Assembly (NCBI RefSeq): GCF_023898315.1
Contig: NC_064619.1
Location: 344,305,150-344,369,149, forward strand
DNA from: Schistocerca nitens
Lineage: Eukaryota; Arthropoda; Insecta; Orthoptera; Acrididae
DNA length: 64,000 bases
Direction of reading: 5' to 3'
Shown in pieces: positions 23,346-32,208 of this stretch. Both the position numbers and the translations under genes were made by a program. How positions within the stretch are numbered: position 1 is the stretch's first letter; every line of letters starts with the position of its first letter. The notes under the pieces were generated by a model. It saw only the letters and a list, made by a program, of their open reading frames with translations. It was not told where the DNA came from and ran no database searches.

Positions 23346-23892
23346 ATCATAAAAGTTGAACTCTTCATTTTCTTTTTTTAAAAATCTGTGGTAACTTCGT
23401 CGATGTCAAACGCGAATGCATCGGCAAATGTCATACGAACAATGTAAATATTTTATGTCAACTGCCGGCCGAAGTGGCCGTGCGGTTAAAGGCGCTGCAG
23501 TCTGGAACCGCAGGACCGCTACGGTCGCAGGTTCGAATCCTGCCTCGGGTATGGATGTTTGTGATGTCCTTAGGTTAGTTAGGTTTAACTAGTTCTAAGT
23601 TCTAGGGGACTAATGACCTCAGCAGTTGAGTCCCATAGTGCTCAGAGCCATTTTTTTATGTCAACTACTTACTTTGTGCTTGCAGTCCATTTTTTGTAGA
23701 CTAGAAATGATTATTTTAATGACTTTTTACGTTATGTTAATTTAATTACACAATTTCAATAACTGTAGTTGAGTTTAATACAAGAATGAGTTGCACGATT
23801 ATTAAGGCTACGAAACGGTTTAAAAACTATCGTAAAAAAAAGAAACAATAAACTTCCTATACATTGACAGACTTCATTCTCTTTCATTATCC
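23335..23892 (-). repeat. Right arm of the 12-kb-spaced inverted duplication (pairs with 10898-11426)
   Basis: It is the reverse complement of the left arm, split at 23463 by a SINE. Without the SINE and its duplicated target the two arms join exactly as on the left. Near-identity through AT-rich non-coding DNA shows a fairly recent duplication or gene-conversion contact. Confidence 0.85.
23464..23653 (+). mobile_element. tRNA-derived SINE (head type A) with empty site in the window
   Basis: Head GAAGTGGCCGTGCGGTTAAA, B box GGTTCGAATCC, then the common body ending GTGCTCAGAGCCATT. The 13-bp target duplication TTTTATGTCAACT lies at 23451-23463 and 23654-23666. The paralogous left arm at 11200-11212 carries the same site once, unoccupied. 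It is almost identical to the copy at 24837, so both are young. Confidence 0.95.
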
Positions 23893-24109
23893 ATGGATGA
23901 CATGTACAGCATGGAAGACGTGTTAAATAAACTGTTAACTGTGGTGCTGTAAACTACGATCTAGGCTTTCGCACGTGTTTCGTACACAGGATATGTGGCT
24001 GCTCACAATTGAATCAAAATTTGCACAATTGCACATACGCATTGCGCATTAAAAGACGTTTTGAAGTGAAAATTTTCGTCGTGTTACGAACTGTGATTGA
24101 GACATTAAG

Positions 24110-24317
24110 CCGCGTGGGATTAGCCGATCGGTCTGAGGCGCTGCAGTCACAAACTGTGCGGCTGGTCCTGGCAGAGGTTCGAGTCCTCCCTTAGGCATGG
24201 GTGTGTGTGTTTGTCCTTAGAATAATTTAGGTTAAGTAGTGTGTAAGCTTAGGGACTGATGACCTTAGCAGTTAAGTCCCATAAGATTTCACACACATTC
24301 GATTTTTTTTTTTTTTT
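24110..24317 (+). mobile_element. tRNA-derived SINE (head type B)
   Basis: The head GGGATTAGCCGATCGGTCTG and the B box GAGGTTCGAGTCCTCC precede the shared body (TTGTCCTTAGAATAATTTAG, GGGACTGATGACCTTAGCAG), and the element ends in a T/A-rich run. It matches the minus-strand copy at 1648-1848. No clear target duplication was found. Confidence 0.8.
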
Positions 24318-24827
24318 CTTTTGAGGCACTAATATGTGTTTCGTGGGCTGTTCATTAATCGCCAATCGTTGCTGAAACTGATTAGGCATACAGCGTATGC
24401 GTACTGTGACGTGAACTATGTGTTATATGAGCTGTCAAATTATGTGTGTAATTGAGTAAAGTGGTTCACGAGGCAAATTAACCTTTGGTGGAATTGATAA
24501 ACAGTTCGCAACCTGCACCAAACAGATTAGTTCCTCGCCTTAAGGAGTCTCGATTATAAAGTATGAGAAAGCCACAAACATTTTTTATCGTGTCCTGATC
24601 TGGTGGCTTTCAAATGTAGAACTACGTTCACAGTATCGAGTACGGACTTCATCACCACTGATTTGCAATATGCCTTTCATCGACACGGGACACCACCACG
24701 CCGACTTCATCAGCTTAGTGGTTTGCAGCAAACATTCTGGCTACTAAAAGACATTCTCGCTACAAACAGTTCTAGCCTCTTTAATCGATCTCTCTGGTTA
24801 CATATGACATATGGATATAAGTTTAAA
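24318..24827. other. Unassigned sequence
   Basis: No family motif or credible exon was seen. Confidence 0.5.
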
Positions 24828-24836
24828 TAAGAAATG

Positions 24837-25031
24837 CAGCCGGCCGAAGTGGCCGTGCGGTTAAAGGCGCTGCAGTCTGGAACCGCAAGACCGCTACGGT
24901 CGCAGGTTCGAATCCTGCCTCGGGCATGGATGTGTGTGATGTCCTTAGGTTAGTTAGGTTTAACTAGTTCTAAGTTCTAGGGGACTAATGACCTCAGCAG
25001 TTGAGTCCCATAGTGCTCAGAGCCATTTTTT
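24837..25031 (+). mobile_element. tRNA-derived SINE (head type A), young copy
   Basis: It is nearly identical to 23464-23653 in head, B box and body, including the variant GACTAATGACCTCAGCAGTT. A 9-bp target duplication TAAGAAATG lies at 24828-24836 and 25032-25040. Confidence 0.9.
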
Positions 25032-25040
25032 TAAGAAATG

Positions 25041-25660
25041 TAATAAATATTTGCTGCTGTAGCACACCTTCTCATTGTTGTATCCTAATTCACGTACTGT
25101 TTGTCCCGCGATTCTTTAATTCGCTTTGATTAACTTCGGTACAAGAAGGTGTAGCTGAGTGAGATGTGCATTACTGGAACAAAAAAATAATGTTAATTAC
25201 ACACAGCCAGCATGCAGCTAGTTAGTAATTTTTTTTATTTTGAGAAACAAAACTTAGATGTCATGGAATAGAGCAGGACAGTTCACATACATAGAGTTAA
25301 CATAGTGAGTGGCACTGATATCTACTTGGATGAATGGAGCGCCAATACTGGCGAAAGAATTACCGGTTACTAAGAACATGACTTTGGTCATCTGAAAAAA
25401 AAAACATTAACAACGGCTAAGCCATAAGGTTACAATTCTTCTCCAACTAACTTGCGCGTGTGGCTGTTAACTTCCTTCCAGCAACGTCTCCGATGTAGTA
25501 ATATAAACCAGTTTGACTCGAAGTTAAATTTCTCGGAGTACATTAACAAATCCACAAACCACACTCTGTAAAAGAATTATTATATACAGAACTCACTCTG
25601 ATCATGGGTCGGCATTTAACAAGTATATCAACAAAATAACTTAAAATAACAAATCATTAC
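25041..25660. other. Unassigned sequence
   Basis: AT-rich DNA with no recognised gene or repeat. Confidence 0.5.
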
Positions 25661-25788
25661 CAGAATGAGATTTTCACTCTGAAGCGGAGTGTGCGCTGAT
25701 ATGAAACTTCCTGGCAGATTAAAACTGTGTGCCCGACCGAGACTCGAACTCGGGACCTTTGCCTTTCGCGGGCAAGTGCTCTACCAAC
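25661..25788 (-). repeat. tRNA-like repeat, 3' half, split by a LINE
   Basis: Read on the minus strand it runs from GTTGGTAGAGC (A box, D arm) through the anticodon arm and the B box GAGTTCGAGTCTC to the 3' flank ending CTCATTCTGG. The 5' half of the same unit resumes at 31142, 5.35 kb away. CCAAC occurs at both junctions (25784-25788 and 31142-31146). It is the same family as 9546-10237. Confidence 0.9.
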
Positions 25789-25824
25789 TTTTATTTTTAT
25801 TTTTTTTTATTTATTTTTTTTTTT

Positions 25825-25883
25825 GTGCGCCGACCGGGACTCGAACCCGGGATCTCCTGTTTACATGGCAGACGCTCTATCCA

Positions 25884-25885
<2 letters not shown>
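25825..25885 (-). repeat. 3' half of a second tRNA-like sequence (Thr-like), transduced
   Basis: The minus strand begins GATGGATAGAGCGTCTGCC and contains the B box GGGTTCGAGTCCC, ending GTCGGCGCACA. The anticodon loop CATGTAA gives TGT (Thr) at the anticodon position. It starts in the D arm, at the position equivalent to the break in the outer tRNA-like unit. It has poly(A) on both sides. The 5' half is nowhere in the window. It is not a functional tRNA. Confidence 0.8.

Positions 25886-25924
<39 letters not shown>
25886..25924 (+). repeat. 39-base T run (LINE A tail on the minus strand)
   Basis: An uninterrupted run of 39 T. On the minus strand it is a poly(A) directly after the LINE 3' UTR and directly before the second tRNA-like half. 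Its length and purity point to a young insertion. Confidence 0.9.
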
Positions 25925-25925
<1 letters not shown>

Positions 25926-26310
25926 AAAAATCGAATGTCAGGCTTACCACCTTTGCTGACATACATTTTGTGGTACTATCGCATAAATAGTGTCTACAAA
26001 GTCCCTATGTTGACAAATAGTGGCTAATGAGAAAATTAATTAATCAACGAAATGAATAAAACTGAAAATGTCCTAATGAAAGACATGAAGACATTGCGGA
26101 TAGTACAAATACAAAAGAAACATGCTCCTGTAGCAATGAAATGAAATTCGTGTCGGGGGCGACATCTGCTCACGACCCGACGTTCGATAAAGCAAGAGAG
26201 CCATCTATCGACTCGTTCTCCAGACGTTGATGTAAGACTGGGTCGTCTTCTCGAAGTTAACTAAGGGTCCGTAAGTGTGATCGATGTCTATCTCGGCTTC
26301 TTCGTCTATC

Positions 26311-26950
26311 TCATCTCTCACCCGTCACACCCCATCTGGCCGGCGGGTCGGTAAATGTAAGTCGCAAGTAATTAGCGAAGTCTTGCCTGTATTTCGTATG
26401 CTGTTGCAGCTTCGTGTGTCCATCCAGGAGAAAATGCCAAAAATCAATTTTGTCCTTTTCCGATTCGTTATATACGTAGCCCACCACCATTCCCCGCACC
26501 CATGTCACCGCATTGGTTTCTTGGACCGGGAAATAAGATTCTTGGGGGAAAAAAAGTGTGTCTGATGAAATTGTGTGAGGGGCGGAGCGTAACAGGAACG
26601 CCAATATCTGTTGTGCCAAGTGCCACAATGGAGCCGTCCCACTACATACTAAACGATGTTCATCAGTGTCCACTGTTGCGCAGCCTAAACATAGTGGAGT
26701 GTCTGCCAAATGAATCGCGTGCCGCCGTTGATTCGTTGCGTACTTCCTATTTATCACCACATACCATGTTGAGCGTACCGACGTTGGGAGGTAAACGTTC
26801 CGTATAACGCGCCATATCTGTCGCCAGTTCTTGTCTGGGTACTTCTTTTCCAGGGTATTCCTGGGGCACCGGCGCAGTAAGAGTTGGTATACGTCTCGCG
26901 TCGTCGGTAGTCGTGTTGTTGGGAAGGAATCTCTGACATAGCTAAGCTCC
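26311..26950 (-). CDS. ORF2 C-terminal part of the L1/Tx1-like LINE, out of frame
   Basis: This frame continues ORF2 beyond the polymerase. It contains a Cys/His cluster CLGCATVDTDEHRLVC (C-x2-C-x7-H-x3-C), as often seen at the C-terminus of L1/Tx1-type ORF2, preceded by a Trp- and Arg-rich segment. It lies one frame away from the main ORF2. The shift falls at the run of ten A at 26951-26960 (T on the coding strand), so a one-base length difference in a homopolymer separates the two frames. Either a real mutation or a sequencing error is possible. Confidence 0.7.
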
Positions 26951-29668
26951 AAAAAAAAAAGACTTGAAATGTGACAGCTTCGGTGAAATATGGCCCACAT
27001 TGACTGGGGGCAGCATTGAAGTGGGCGCTAGTACATCGGCCAACGCACCCGAGATATTGCGAAATTGACCGCGCCACTGTCGGAAAATCGTACTTACGAA
27101 TAACGCCCGTGCCTTGTCATACACGTTCACTAGACCAAGTCCACCCTCTCCAGGTGGTAGCGTAAGCGTTGTGTATCGGATCTTAAACAGGTGTCCCACA
27201 CTCACGTAGGTTCCGAAAGTGGCTTGTATCCGTGATGCCATTGTGCGCGTTAAAGGCAGGACATGCGCTACGTGAGTGAGTCTCGGTGCTAGGTATACGT
27301 TAACATAGGTCACCCTCTGAATCATATCCAACGCTCTTAATTTCTGTAACAGCACCATTGTCCGCATCAGCTTCAATATGCGTCGGTAGTTATCCGCTGC
27401 TGTCCGCTGCACATCCGTGTGGAACGTAATACCTAGGCATTTGATGGTCGGAACTAAGATGAGCGGGCCTTCCTCCCCCGGTTGCAATCCTCGACCGACG
27501 TTCATGCAGCGTGATTTTTGTAGATTAAGCACGCTTCCTGCCGCCATCCCATATCGCTGTATCCATGCCAACGCCGTACGTACTTCTTCGCCTGTCCGTG
27601 CCACCAGCATCACATCGTCAGCATAAGCGCGGCAATGAAAGGTCAGTTGTGGCAACGGCACTCCCTCCAACCGTCTTCGGAGACCATATAGACAGGGTTC
27701 CAAAGCCATTGCATACAAAAATATCGAAAGGGGGCAACCTTGACGAACTGACCTTGAAATAACAATGTAGTCAGTGCCCCGCCCATTCACCGAGACCTTT
27801 GATCGTACGCCGTGTAACAGTCGCATGATCACTAGGATGAAGGCCTGCGGGATTCCCAATCTGCCCATCACCGCATGCAAAAAGGTATGATCCACTCTGT
27901 CGAACGCATGATCGAAGTCAATAGCGACGAGTGCCCCACGCACTCGGCATGCCGCTGCTAATGCGATGATATCTCGGTAGTCACCGAGCGCCGTATGTAC
28001 GTTACTCTTGCCGCCGAGGCAAGTTTGATCTCTGAGGAGTCTATCAGAAAGTGTAGACCGCAGGCGAGCCCCAAGGATGCGCGCGAAAATCTTATAGTCG
28101 CAGTTCAAGAGAGTGAGTGGTCTATAATCTCCTGGATTTCTGCCACCGCGTGGTTTGGGTATTGGGATGATGATACCCTCCGTGAATTCGACAGGTATCT
28201 CAGTCTGCGGTAACAGGAGTTCGTTGTACATCTGAATCCAGGTCCGTCCCATGAAGTATGCAAAGGCGCGGTAAAATTCAATTGGGAAGCCGTCCTGTCC
28301 TGGGGACTTGTTCGGTGCCCCCCTGGCAATTGCGTCTGTCAGCTCGTCCTCTGTTATCGCTGTGGTGAAAGTCTCTGCATCCAGTGGTGGTCCTCTATCT
28401 GGCATTTCCGAGATGATATCATGTAGTGTCTCGTGGTTCACATGTACAGGTCCATATAGCTGGCGGAAATAGTCGGTAAACACATGCGCAATATCACGCT
28501 GGTGCACAACTTGCTGGCCAGTTTCAGAGATTAGTTCCCTGATCAATGTCCTGCGTCGTCGTTGGCGTTCACGTACCACGTGGTGCATGGAGGGGGTTTC
28601 GGCAGCAACTGTGTCCGCCAATCTCGCCCGGACCATTATACCTTCCATTCTTAGTCTCGTCAGCTGTAATAACTTGGCTTTTATCCTGCGCATGGCCGTG
28701 TGCCTTTCCGGCGATGGTTTTTGGGTCATCAGCTCCCTCAGGGCTGTAAAATAAAAATCAGCCGTCGTGCGGTTCCACTGCGATTTGTCCTGCCCGTATC
28801 GTATCAACGTTCTCCGTAACGTTGGTTTTGCGCATTTAATCCACCACTGGAGAGCCGAGGTGTAGGCTCGTTGTCGGCGAACGCAGTTCTCCCAGGCCGC
28901 CTCTATCGACCGGTGACATTCAGTGTCACGTAGAAGTGCACAATTCATTTTCCAGTGACCTTTACTCCGCCATATCTTCTGACGCGTTAGTGAAATCGTA
29001 CAAACGTACGCCATGTGATCCGTAAAAGCCGCTGGCCAGATTTCGGCATCCAGTATCGCCGTCCGTAGTGCTCGGGTCACATACACCCTATCAAGTCTAC
29101 TCGCCGAGTGTCCCGTGACAAACGTATAACCCGGTCTGTCACCATGCTGCAGTTCCCAGGTATCCAGAAGCGCCATTTCGGTAATCAACGCACGCAGTTC
29201 CATGCATGGCACATAATGAGGTACTTGGTCCTTTTTGTCGACGACACAATTAAAGTCGCCGCCCACTACATAGTTATCAAAGCGTCCAGCGAACAACGGT
29301 GCTATCTCTTCGGTGTAAAAAGTCGCCCTTTCTCTTCGTTTTGTGGAGCCAGATGGTGCGTATAAATTGATGAAACGAACGCCGTCGACAGTGATCGCTA
29401 TGCCGCGTGCCGAAGGGAGAGACCTGACGTCCTCCACTCCTATTCCTTCCCTGGTGAGAATCGCCACACCGCATCCACTTTCATCGTGCACTGAATAATG
29501 TGCCTCGTAACCGTAGAACTCTGGCGGTGATGTGAAACGCACTTCTTGTAGGAGTACAATGTCCACGTCCGCAGCGCGTAACATATCTTTCAGCATTTGA
29601 ATTTTAAGCGGTGTCCGTATGCCATTAATGTTTATCGTGGCAATGCGGTACGCCTGGCTTGTGTTCAT
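26942..29668 (-). CDS. ORF2 of the L1/Tx1-like LINE: endonuclease and reverse transcriptase
   Basis: The 908-residue frame opens with an apurinic-type endonuclease: TININGIR (about residues 12-19), IVLLQEVRF, GGDFNCVV, LDRVYVT and TDHMAY. It continues with a reverse transcriptase: SPGQDGFPIEFYR, GIIIPIPK, YRPLTLLNCDYKI, AIDFDHAFDRVDH, SVRQGCPLSIFLYAMALEP, and the catalytic motif YADDVMLV near residue 681. All catalytic motifs appear intact. It starts 66 bp after the ORF1 stop, so it is probably translated from the same RNA. It ends early at the homopolymer at 26951-26960, losing the zinc-cluster tail, which lies open in the next frame. Base composition is richer in GC than the surrounding DNA. 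Confidence 0.9.
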   Translation of the reverse strand: MNTSQAYRIATININGIRTPLKIQMLKDMLRAADVDIVLLQEVRFTSPPEFYGYEAHYSVHDESGCGVAILTREGIGVEDVRSLPSARGIAITVDGVRFINLYAPSGSTKRRERATFYTEEIAPLFAGRFDNYVVGGDFNCVVDKKDQVPHYVPCMELRALITEMALLDTWELQHGDRPGYTFVTGHSASRLDRVYVTRALRTAILDAEIWPAAFTDHMAYVCTISLTRQKIWRSKGHWKMNCALLRDTECHRSIEAAWENCVRRQRAYTSALQWWIKCAKPTLRRTLIRYGQDKSQWNRTTADFYFTALRELMTQKPSPERHTAMRRIKAKLLQLTRLRMEGIMVRARLADTVAAETPSMHHVVRERQRRRRTLIRELISETGQQVVHQRDIAHVFTDYFRQLYGPVHVNHETLHDIISEMPDRGPPLDAETFTTAITEDELTDAIARGAPNKSPGQDGFPIEFYRAFAYFMGRTWIQMYNELLLPQTEIPVEFTEGIIIPIPKPRGGRNPGDYRPLTLLNCDYKIFARILGARLRSTLSDRLLRDQTCLGGKSNVHTALGDYRDIIALAAACRVRGALVAIDFDHAFDRVDHTFLHAVMGRLGIPQAFILVIMRLLHGVRSKVSVNGRGTDYIVISRSVRQGCPLSIFLYAMALEPCLYGLRRRLEGVPLPQLTFHCRAYADDVMLVARTGEEVRTALAWIQRYGMAAGSVLNLQKSRCMNVGRGLQPGEEGPLILVPTIKCLGITFHTDVQRTAADNYRRILKLMRTMVLLQKLRALDMIQRVTYVNVYLAPRLTHVAHVLPLTRTMASRIQATFGTYVSVGHLFKIRYTTLTLPPGEGGLGLVNVYDKARALFVSTIFRQWRGQFRNISGALADVLAPTSMLPPVNVGHISPKLSHFKSFFFGA

Positions 29669-29734
29669 CAGTTGTAGGACGGTGTCATTAAGCGGCCATC
29701 TGCACCCCCGGCGCTCCTCAACACACTAAGTTGG

Positions 29735-31018
29735 TCAACATTTCCCGACTCCTCCCGGCCTTTGGCCAGGACTATCCTCAATCGTCGCGTTCGTATTTAC
29801 TTCCTGTTCCTGTTGGTCCATTTCTTGCGCCCAGTCCCCCAGCATATTTCCGGAACAGGTCGAAGGATGGGAGGTAACGTTGTCATCGCTCTGATTTTGG
29901 ACAGTTGTCATCTCCACTTCCGTCTTCCGGTCACCAGAAGGAGAGTTCAAGTTATCATCGCTGTGTAGTTCCTGCATCGTCATCTCGGTATCTGTTGAAT
30001 CCACTGGTCTCAGGTCGATACTGTCGTTGTCGTCCACTGTCCCCTCGGGACTATGGCTATCGTCAGCAGAAGTCAGTCGACGCTTCTTTCTTCTCTTCGG
30101 CGAACGCTGTTTCCGTTGCCTTGCTTCCGCATCGGCTGTCTGGTTTGCGTATCCTCCGTCTTGGGCCTGGCCTATCACGCTCTCTGTGGAAGCACTGGCA
30201 GCCAACACGGATGAGCCTGGAGCGGCCGTCAGCTGCATCTCTTGTGTGGTGTCCTGTGTCTGTTGTGGTGGAACCGATGGTCGGAGTTCCAGTCCGTTGG
30301 TGTCCATGTTTCCTATAGGGGGCAGCTGCTGGTGCCCATCGGAAATCTCCCTCACGTAGCCTCTCAGGGCTTCCACAAAGGTCAACGGTAAGACAGTCGT
30401 CTGTTGTGGCGCCTGAACGTCATCCCGTGGAGTTTGCACTAAACGTCGCTGGAGGCATTCCGAGCGGACGTGACCTTCTTTCCCGCACCCCGAGCAAGTG
30501 CGAGGTTGCCCATCATAGATTATAATCGCTCGACAACCTCCTATGTACAAATAAGAGGGGACGTGCTTTCGCAGTTCTATCCGTATTTGTCTCACCCCAT
30601 TTAAAACGGGATACGTGGTAAAACTCGTCCATTTTTCGGCCACATGGGATAGAACTGTACCGTACGGTCGAAAGGCGTCGGTAACAAGTTCAGACGGGAC
30701 CTCAAACGGAAGTTCGAAGACTCGTATAGTGCGGATCCCCATTCCCGCGTGATCGACTGTAACCGCACCAACATTCCCGTCGGTATGATAGAAACGGTAC
30801 CCGTTCGGTGATCGTTGTAGAAGTCTGTCGCAAGCAGCCTCGTCAACAAGCTTGACATAGACGACGCTTGAAACGAGCGATAAATTGATTCCCACGATTT
30901 CCTGAGGATCGATTTTTACCTCTTCTCTGAAGAAACGTTCAATCTCGTGTGCCTTTGGTCGTGTATAATCGTTCGCAAAACTGAACTTCAAAGTCGTTTT
31001 TCTGTACGAGTGTGCCAT
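29735..31018 (-). CDS. ORF1 of the L1/Tx1-like LINE: RNA-binding gag-like protein
   Basis: A full-length 427-residue frame. A folded N-terminal half (residues about 1-170, with TIRVFELPFEVPSELVTDAF and YDGQPRTC) leads into a single zinc knuckle CSGCGKEGHVRSEC (C-x2-C-x4-H-x4-C, about residue 173-187). The C-terminal half is Gln/Thr/Ser/Asp-rich and probably disordered, with a basic patch QRKQRSPKRRKKRR. This layout is typical of ORF1 proteins that coat LINE RNA. The start is the first ATG after a GC-rich 5' UTR. No stop or shift is seen. Confidence 0.9.
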   Translation of the reverse strand: MAHSYRKTTLKFSFANDYTRPKAHEIERFFREEVKIDPQEIVGINLSLVSSVVYVKLVDEAACDRLLQRSPNGYRFYHTDGNVGAVTVDHAGMGIRTIRVFELPFEVPSELVTDAFRPYGTVLSHVAEKWTSFTTYPVLNGVRQIRIELRKHVPSYLYIGGCRAIIIYDGQPRTCSGCGKEGHVRSECLQRRLVQTPRDDVQAPQQTTVLPLTFVEALRGYVREISDGHQQLPPIGNMDTNGLELRPSVPPQQTQDTTQEMQLTAAPGSSVLAASASTESVIGQAQDGGYANQTADAEARQRKQRSPKRRKKRRLTSADDSHSPEGTVDDNDSIDLRPVDSTDTEMTMQELHSDDNLNSPSGDRKTEVEMTTVQNQSDDNVTSHPSTCSGNMLGDWAQEMDQQEQEVNTNATIEDSPGQRPGGVGKC

Positions 31019-31141
31019 CTCGTTCTAGACTCACAACACCGCACACGCGAAGCTGCTCCGGCGTAAACAAACAGGCGCGCGCACCACAGCGCGGCCGGCT
31101 GGCAACACGGTCCGCACTGTGTCACTGCCGAAGGCAGACTG

Positions 31142-31432
31142 CCAACTGAGCTACCGAAGCACGACTCACGGCCGGTACCCACAGCTTTACTTCTGCCAGT
31201 ATCTCGTCTCCTACCTTCCAAACTTTACAGAAGCTCTCCTGCGGACCTTGCAGAACTAGCACTCCTGAAAGAAAGGATATAGCGGAGACATGGCTTAGCC
31301 ACAGCCTGGGGGATGTTTCCAGAATGAGATTTTCACTCTGCAGCGGAGTGTGCGCTGATATGAAACTTCTTGGCAGATTAAAACTGTGTGCCCGACCGAG
31401 ACTCGAACTCGGGACCTTTGCCTTTCGCGGGC
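31142..31432 (-). repeat. tRNA-like repeat array, remainder after the LINE
   Basis: Read on the minus strand, this holds a second, partial unit (31432 down to about 31366) followed by the spacer and the 5' half of the split unit, ending GGTAGCTCAGTTGG at the LINE junction. Taking out the insert restores the about 303-bp spacing between equivalent points seen at 9545 and 9848. The array stops at CGCGGGC, inside the anticodon arm of the last unit. Confidence 0.85.
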
Positions 31433-31777
31433 GGCCGAGAATATTAAATCAGTTTAATAACAGCAAGCACGAGCGTTAAACGTACGTCAACATACCACTT
31501 CTTGCACTGGGCCGTACAACATCAACGTCCAACATCCACAATGGTAATGAGTTCATTAACACAGACCCCAGTGCCTAGTGAATTATGTCAGAAACAGCCA
31601 CTACCAAACTGGAGGGGCCGCCTGCGAACTCGGAAGAAATTTCCGCATTTAAACTCAGCCACCCGAGATCGGGAACGATGCCTCAACACAGCCAGCATAC
31701 AGTCCACAATCTGAAAAGGAAATACGCTCCAATTCAGTCGGAACAAGCCATTTTAGGTAACAGAAGATACATACCGC
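31433..31777 (+). other. Unassigned; short open frame from 31585
   Basis: A frame starting MSETATTKLEGPPANSEEIS runs to the SINE insertion at 31792. After removal of the SINE it would meet a stop ten or so codons later. No domain is recognised. It could be the beginning of a decayed transposon ORF. Confidence 0.3.
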
Positions 31778-31791
31778 TTATAATCCATACT

Positions 31792-31984
31792 GTCGGTCGT
31801 GATGGCCGAGCGGTTCTAGGCGCTACACTCTGGAACCGCGCGACCGCTACGGTCGCAGGTCGAATCCTGTCTTGGGCATGGATGTGTGTGATGTCCTTAG
31901 TTAGGTTTAAGTAGTTCTAAGTTCTTGTGGACTGATGACCTCAGAAGTTAAGTCCCGTAGTGCTCAGAGCCATTTGAACCATTT
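31792..31984 (+). mobile_element. tRNA-derived SINE (head type A)
   Basis: Head GTGATGGCCGAGCGGTTCTA, a slightly damaged B box (GGTCGAATCC, one base short), common body, end AGTGCTCAGAGCCATTTGAA. The 14-bp target duplication TTATAATCCATACT lies at 31778-31791 and 31985-31998. Confidence 0.95.
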
Positions 31985-32208
31985 TTATAATCCATACTTC
32001 CTGGAATTCCGTGTAACCACTCATAAAAGACTTGGCGTCGTGGAAGTTATTACAATTCTTAGAGAGCTGGGCGCTAATCCGGGTTCCGGTACAAATGCAA
32101 CCCAACAACGTGCAGCAGAAAACGTGGCCAAGAGTGAGACCACTGTCATGTCACACCTCCCGTGTATATTCAAATATGCCAAGTGATTCTGGTATCCACA
32201 CAAAGTAT

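Larger units (their letters stand above)
25789..31141 (-). mobile_element. L1/Tx1-like LINE, nearly full length, inserted in a tRNA-like repeat
   Basis: The insert carries 5' UTR, ORF1, ORF2, 3' UTR and an A tail (39 T at 25886-25924 on the plus strand). This is followed by a second tRNA-like half (25825-25885) and another A-rich tail (25789-25824). It is flanked by the 5-bp duplication CCAAC. The 5' UTR is about 120 bp (31019-31141). Layout, the ORF1 zinc knuckle and the polymerase motifs fit the L1/Tx1 group, some members of which are known to insert at fixed sites in multicopy RNA genes. The extra tail is best read as 3' transduced sequence from an earlier insertion site. Confidence 0.85.

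Noticed and set aside
25825..25885. tRNA-Thr gene
   Set aside because: Only the 3' half from the D arm onward is present, bounded by A/T runs on both sides.
25689..26027. Phe-rich membrane-like protein
   Set aside because: The Phe runs are translations of T tracts that are LINE A tails on the other strand.
29762..30359. Plus-strand frames opposite LINE ORF1
   Set aside because: Shadows of the intact minus-strand ORF1 with its zinc knuckle.
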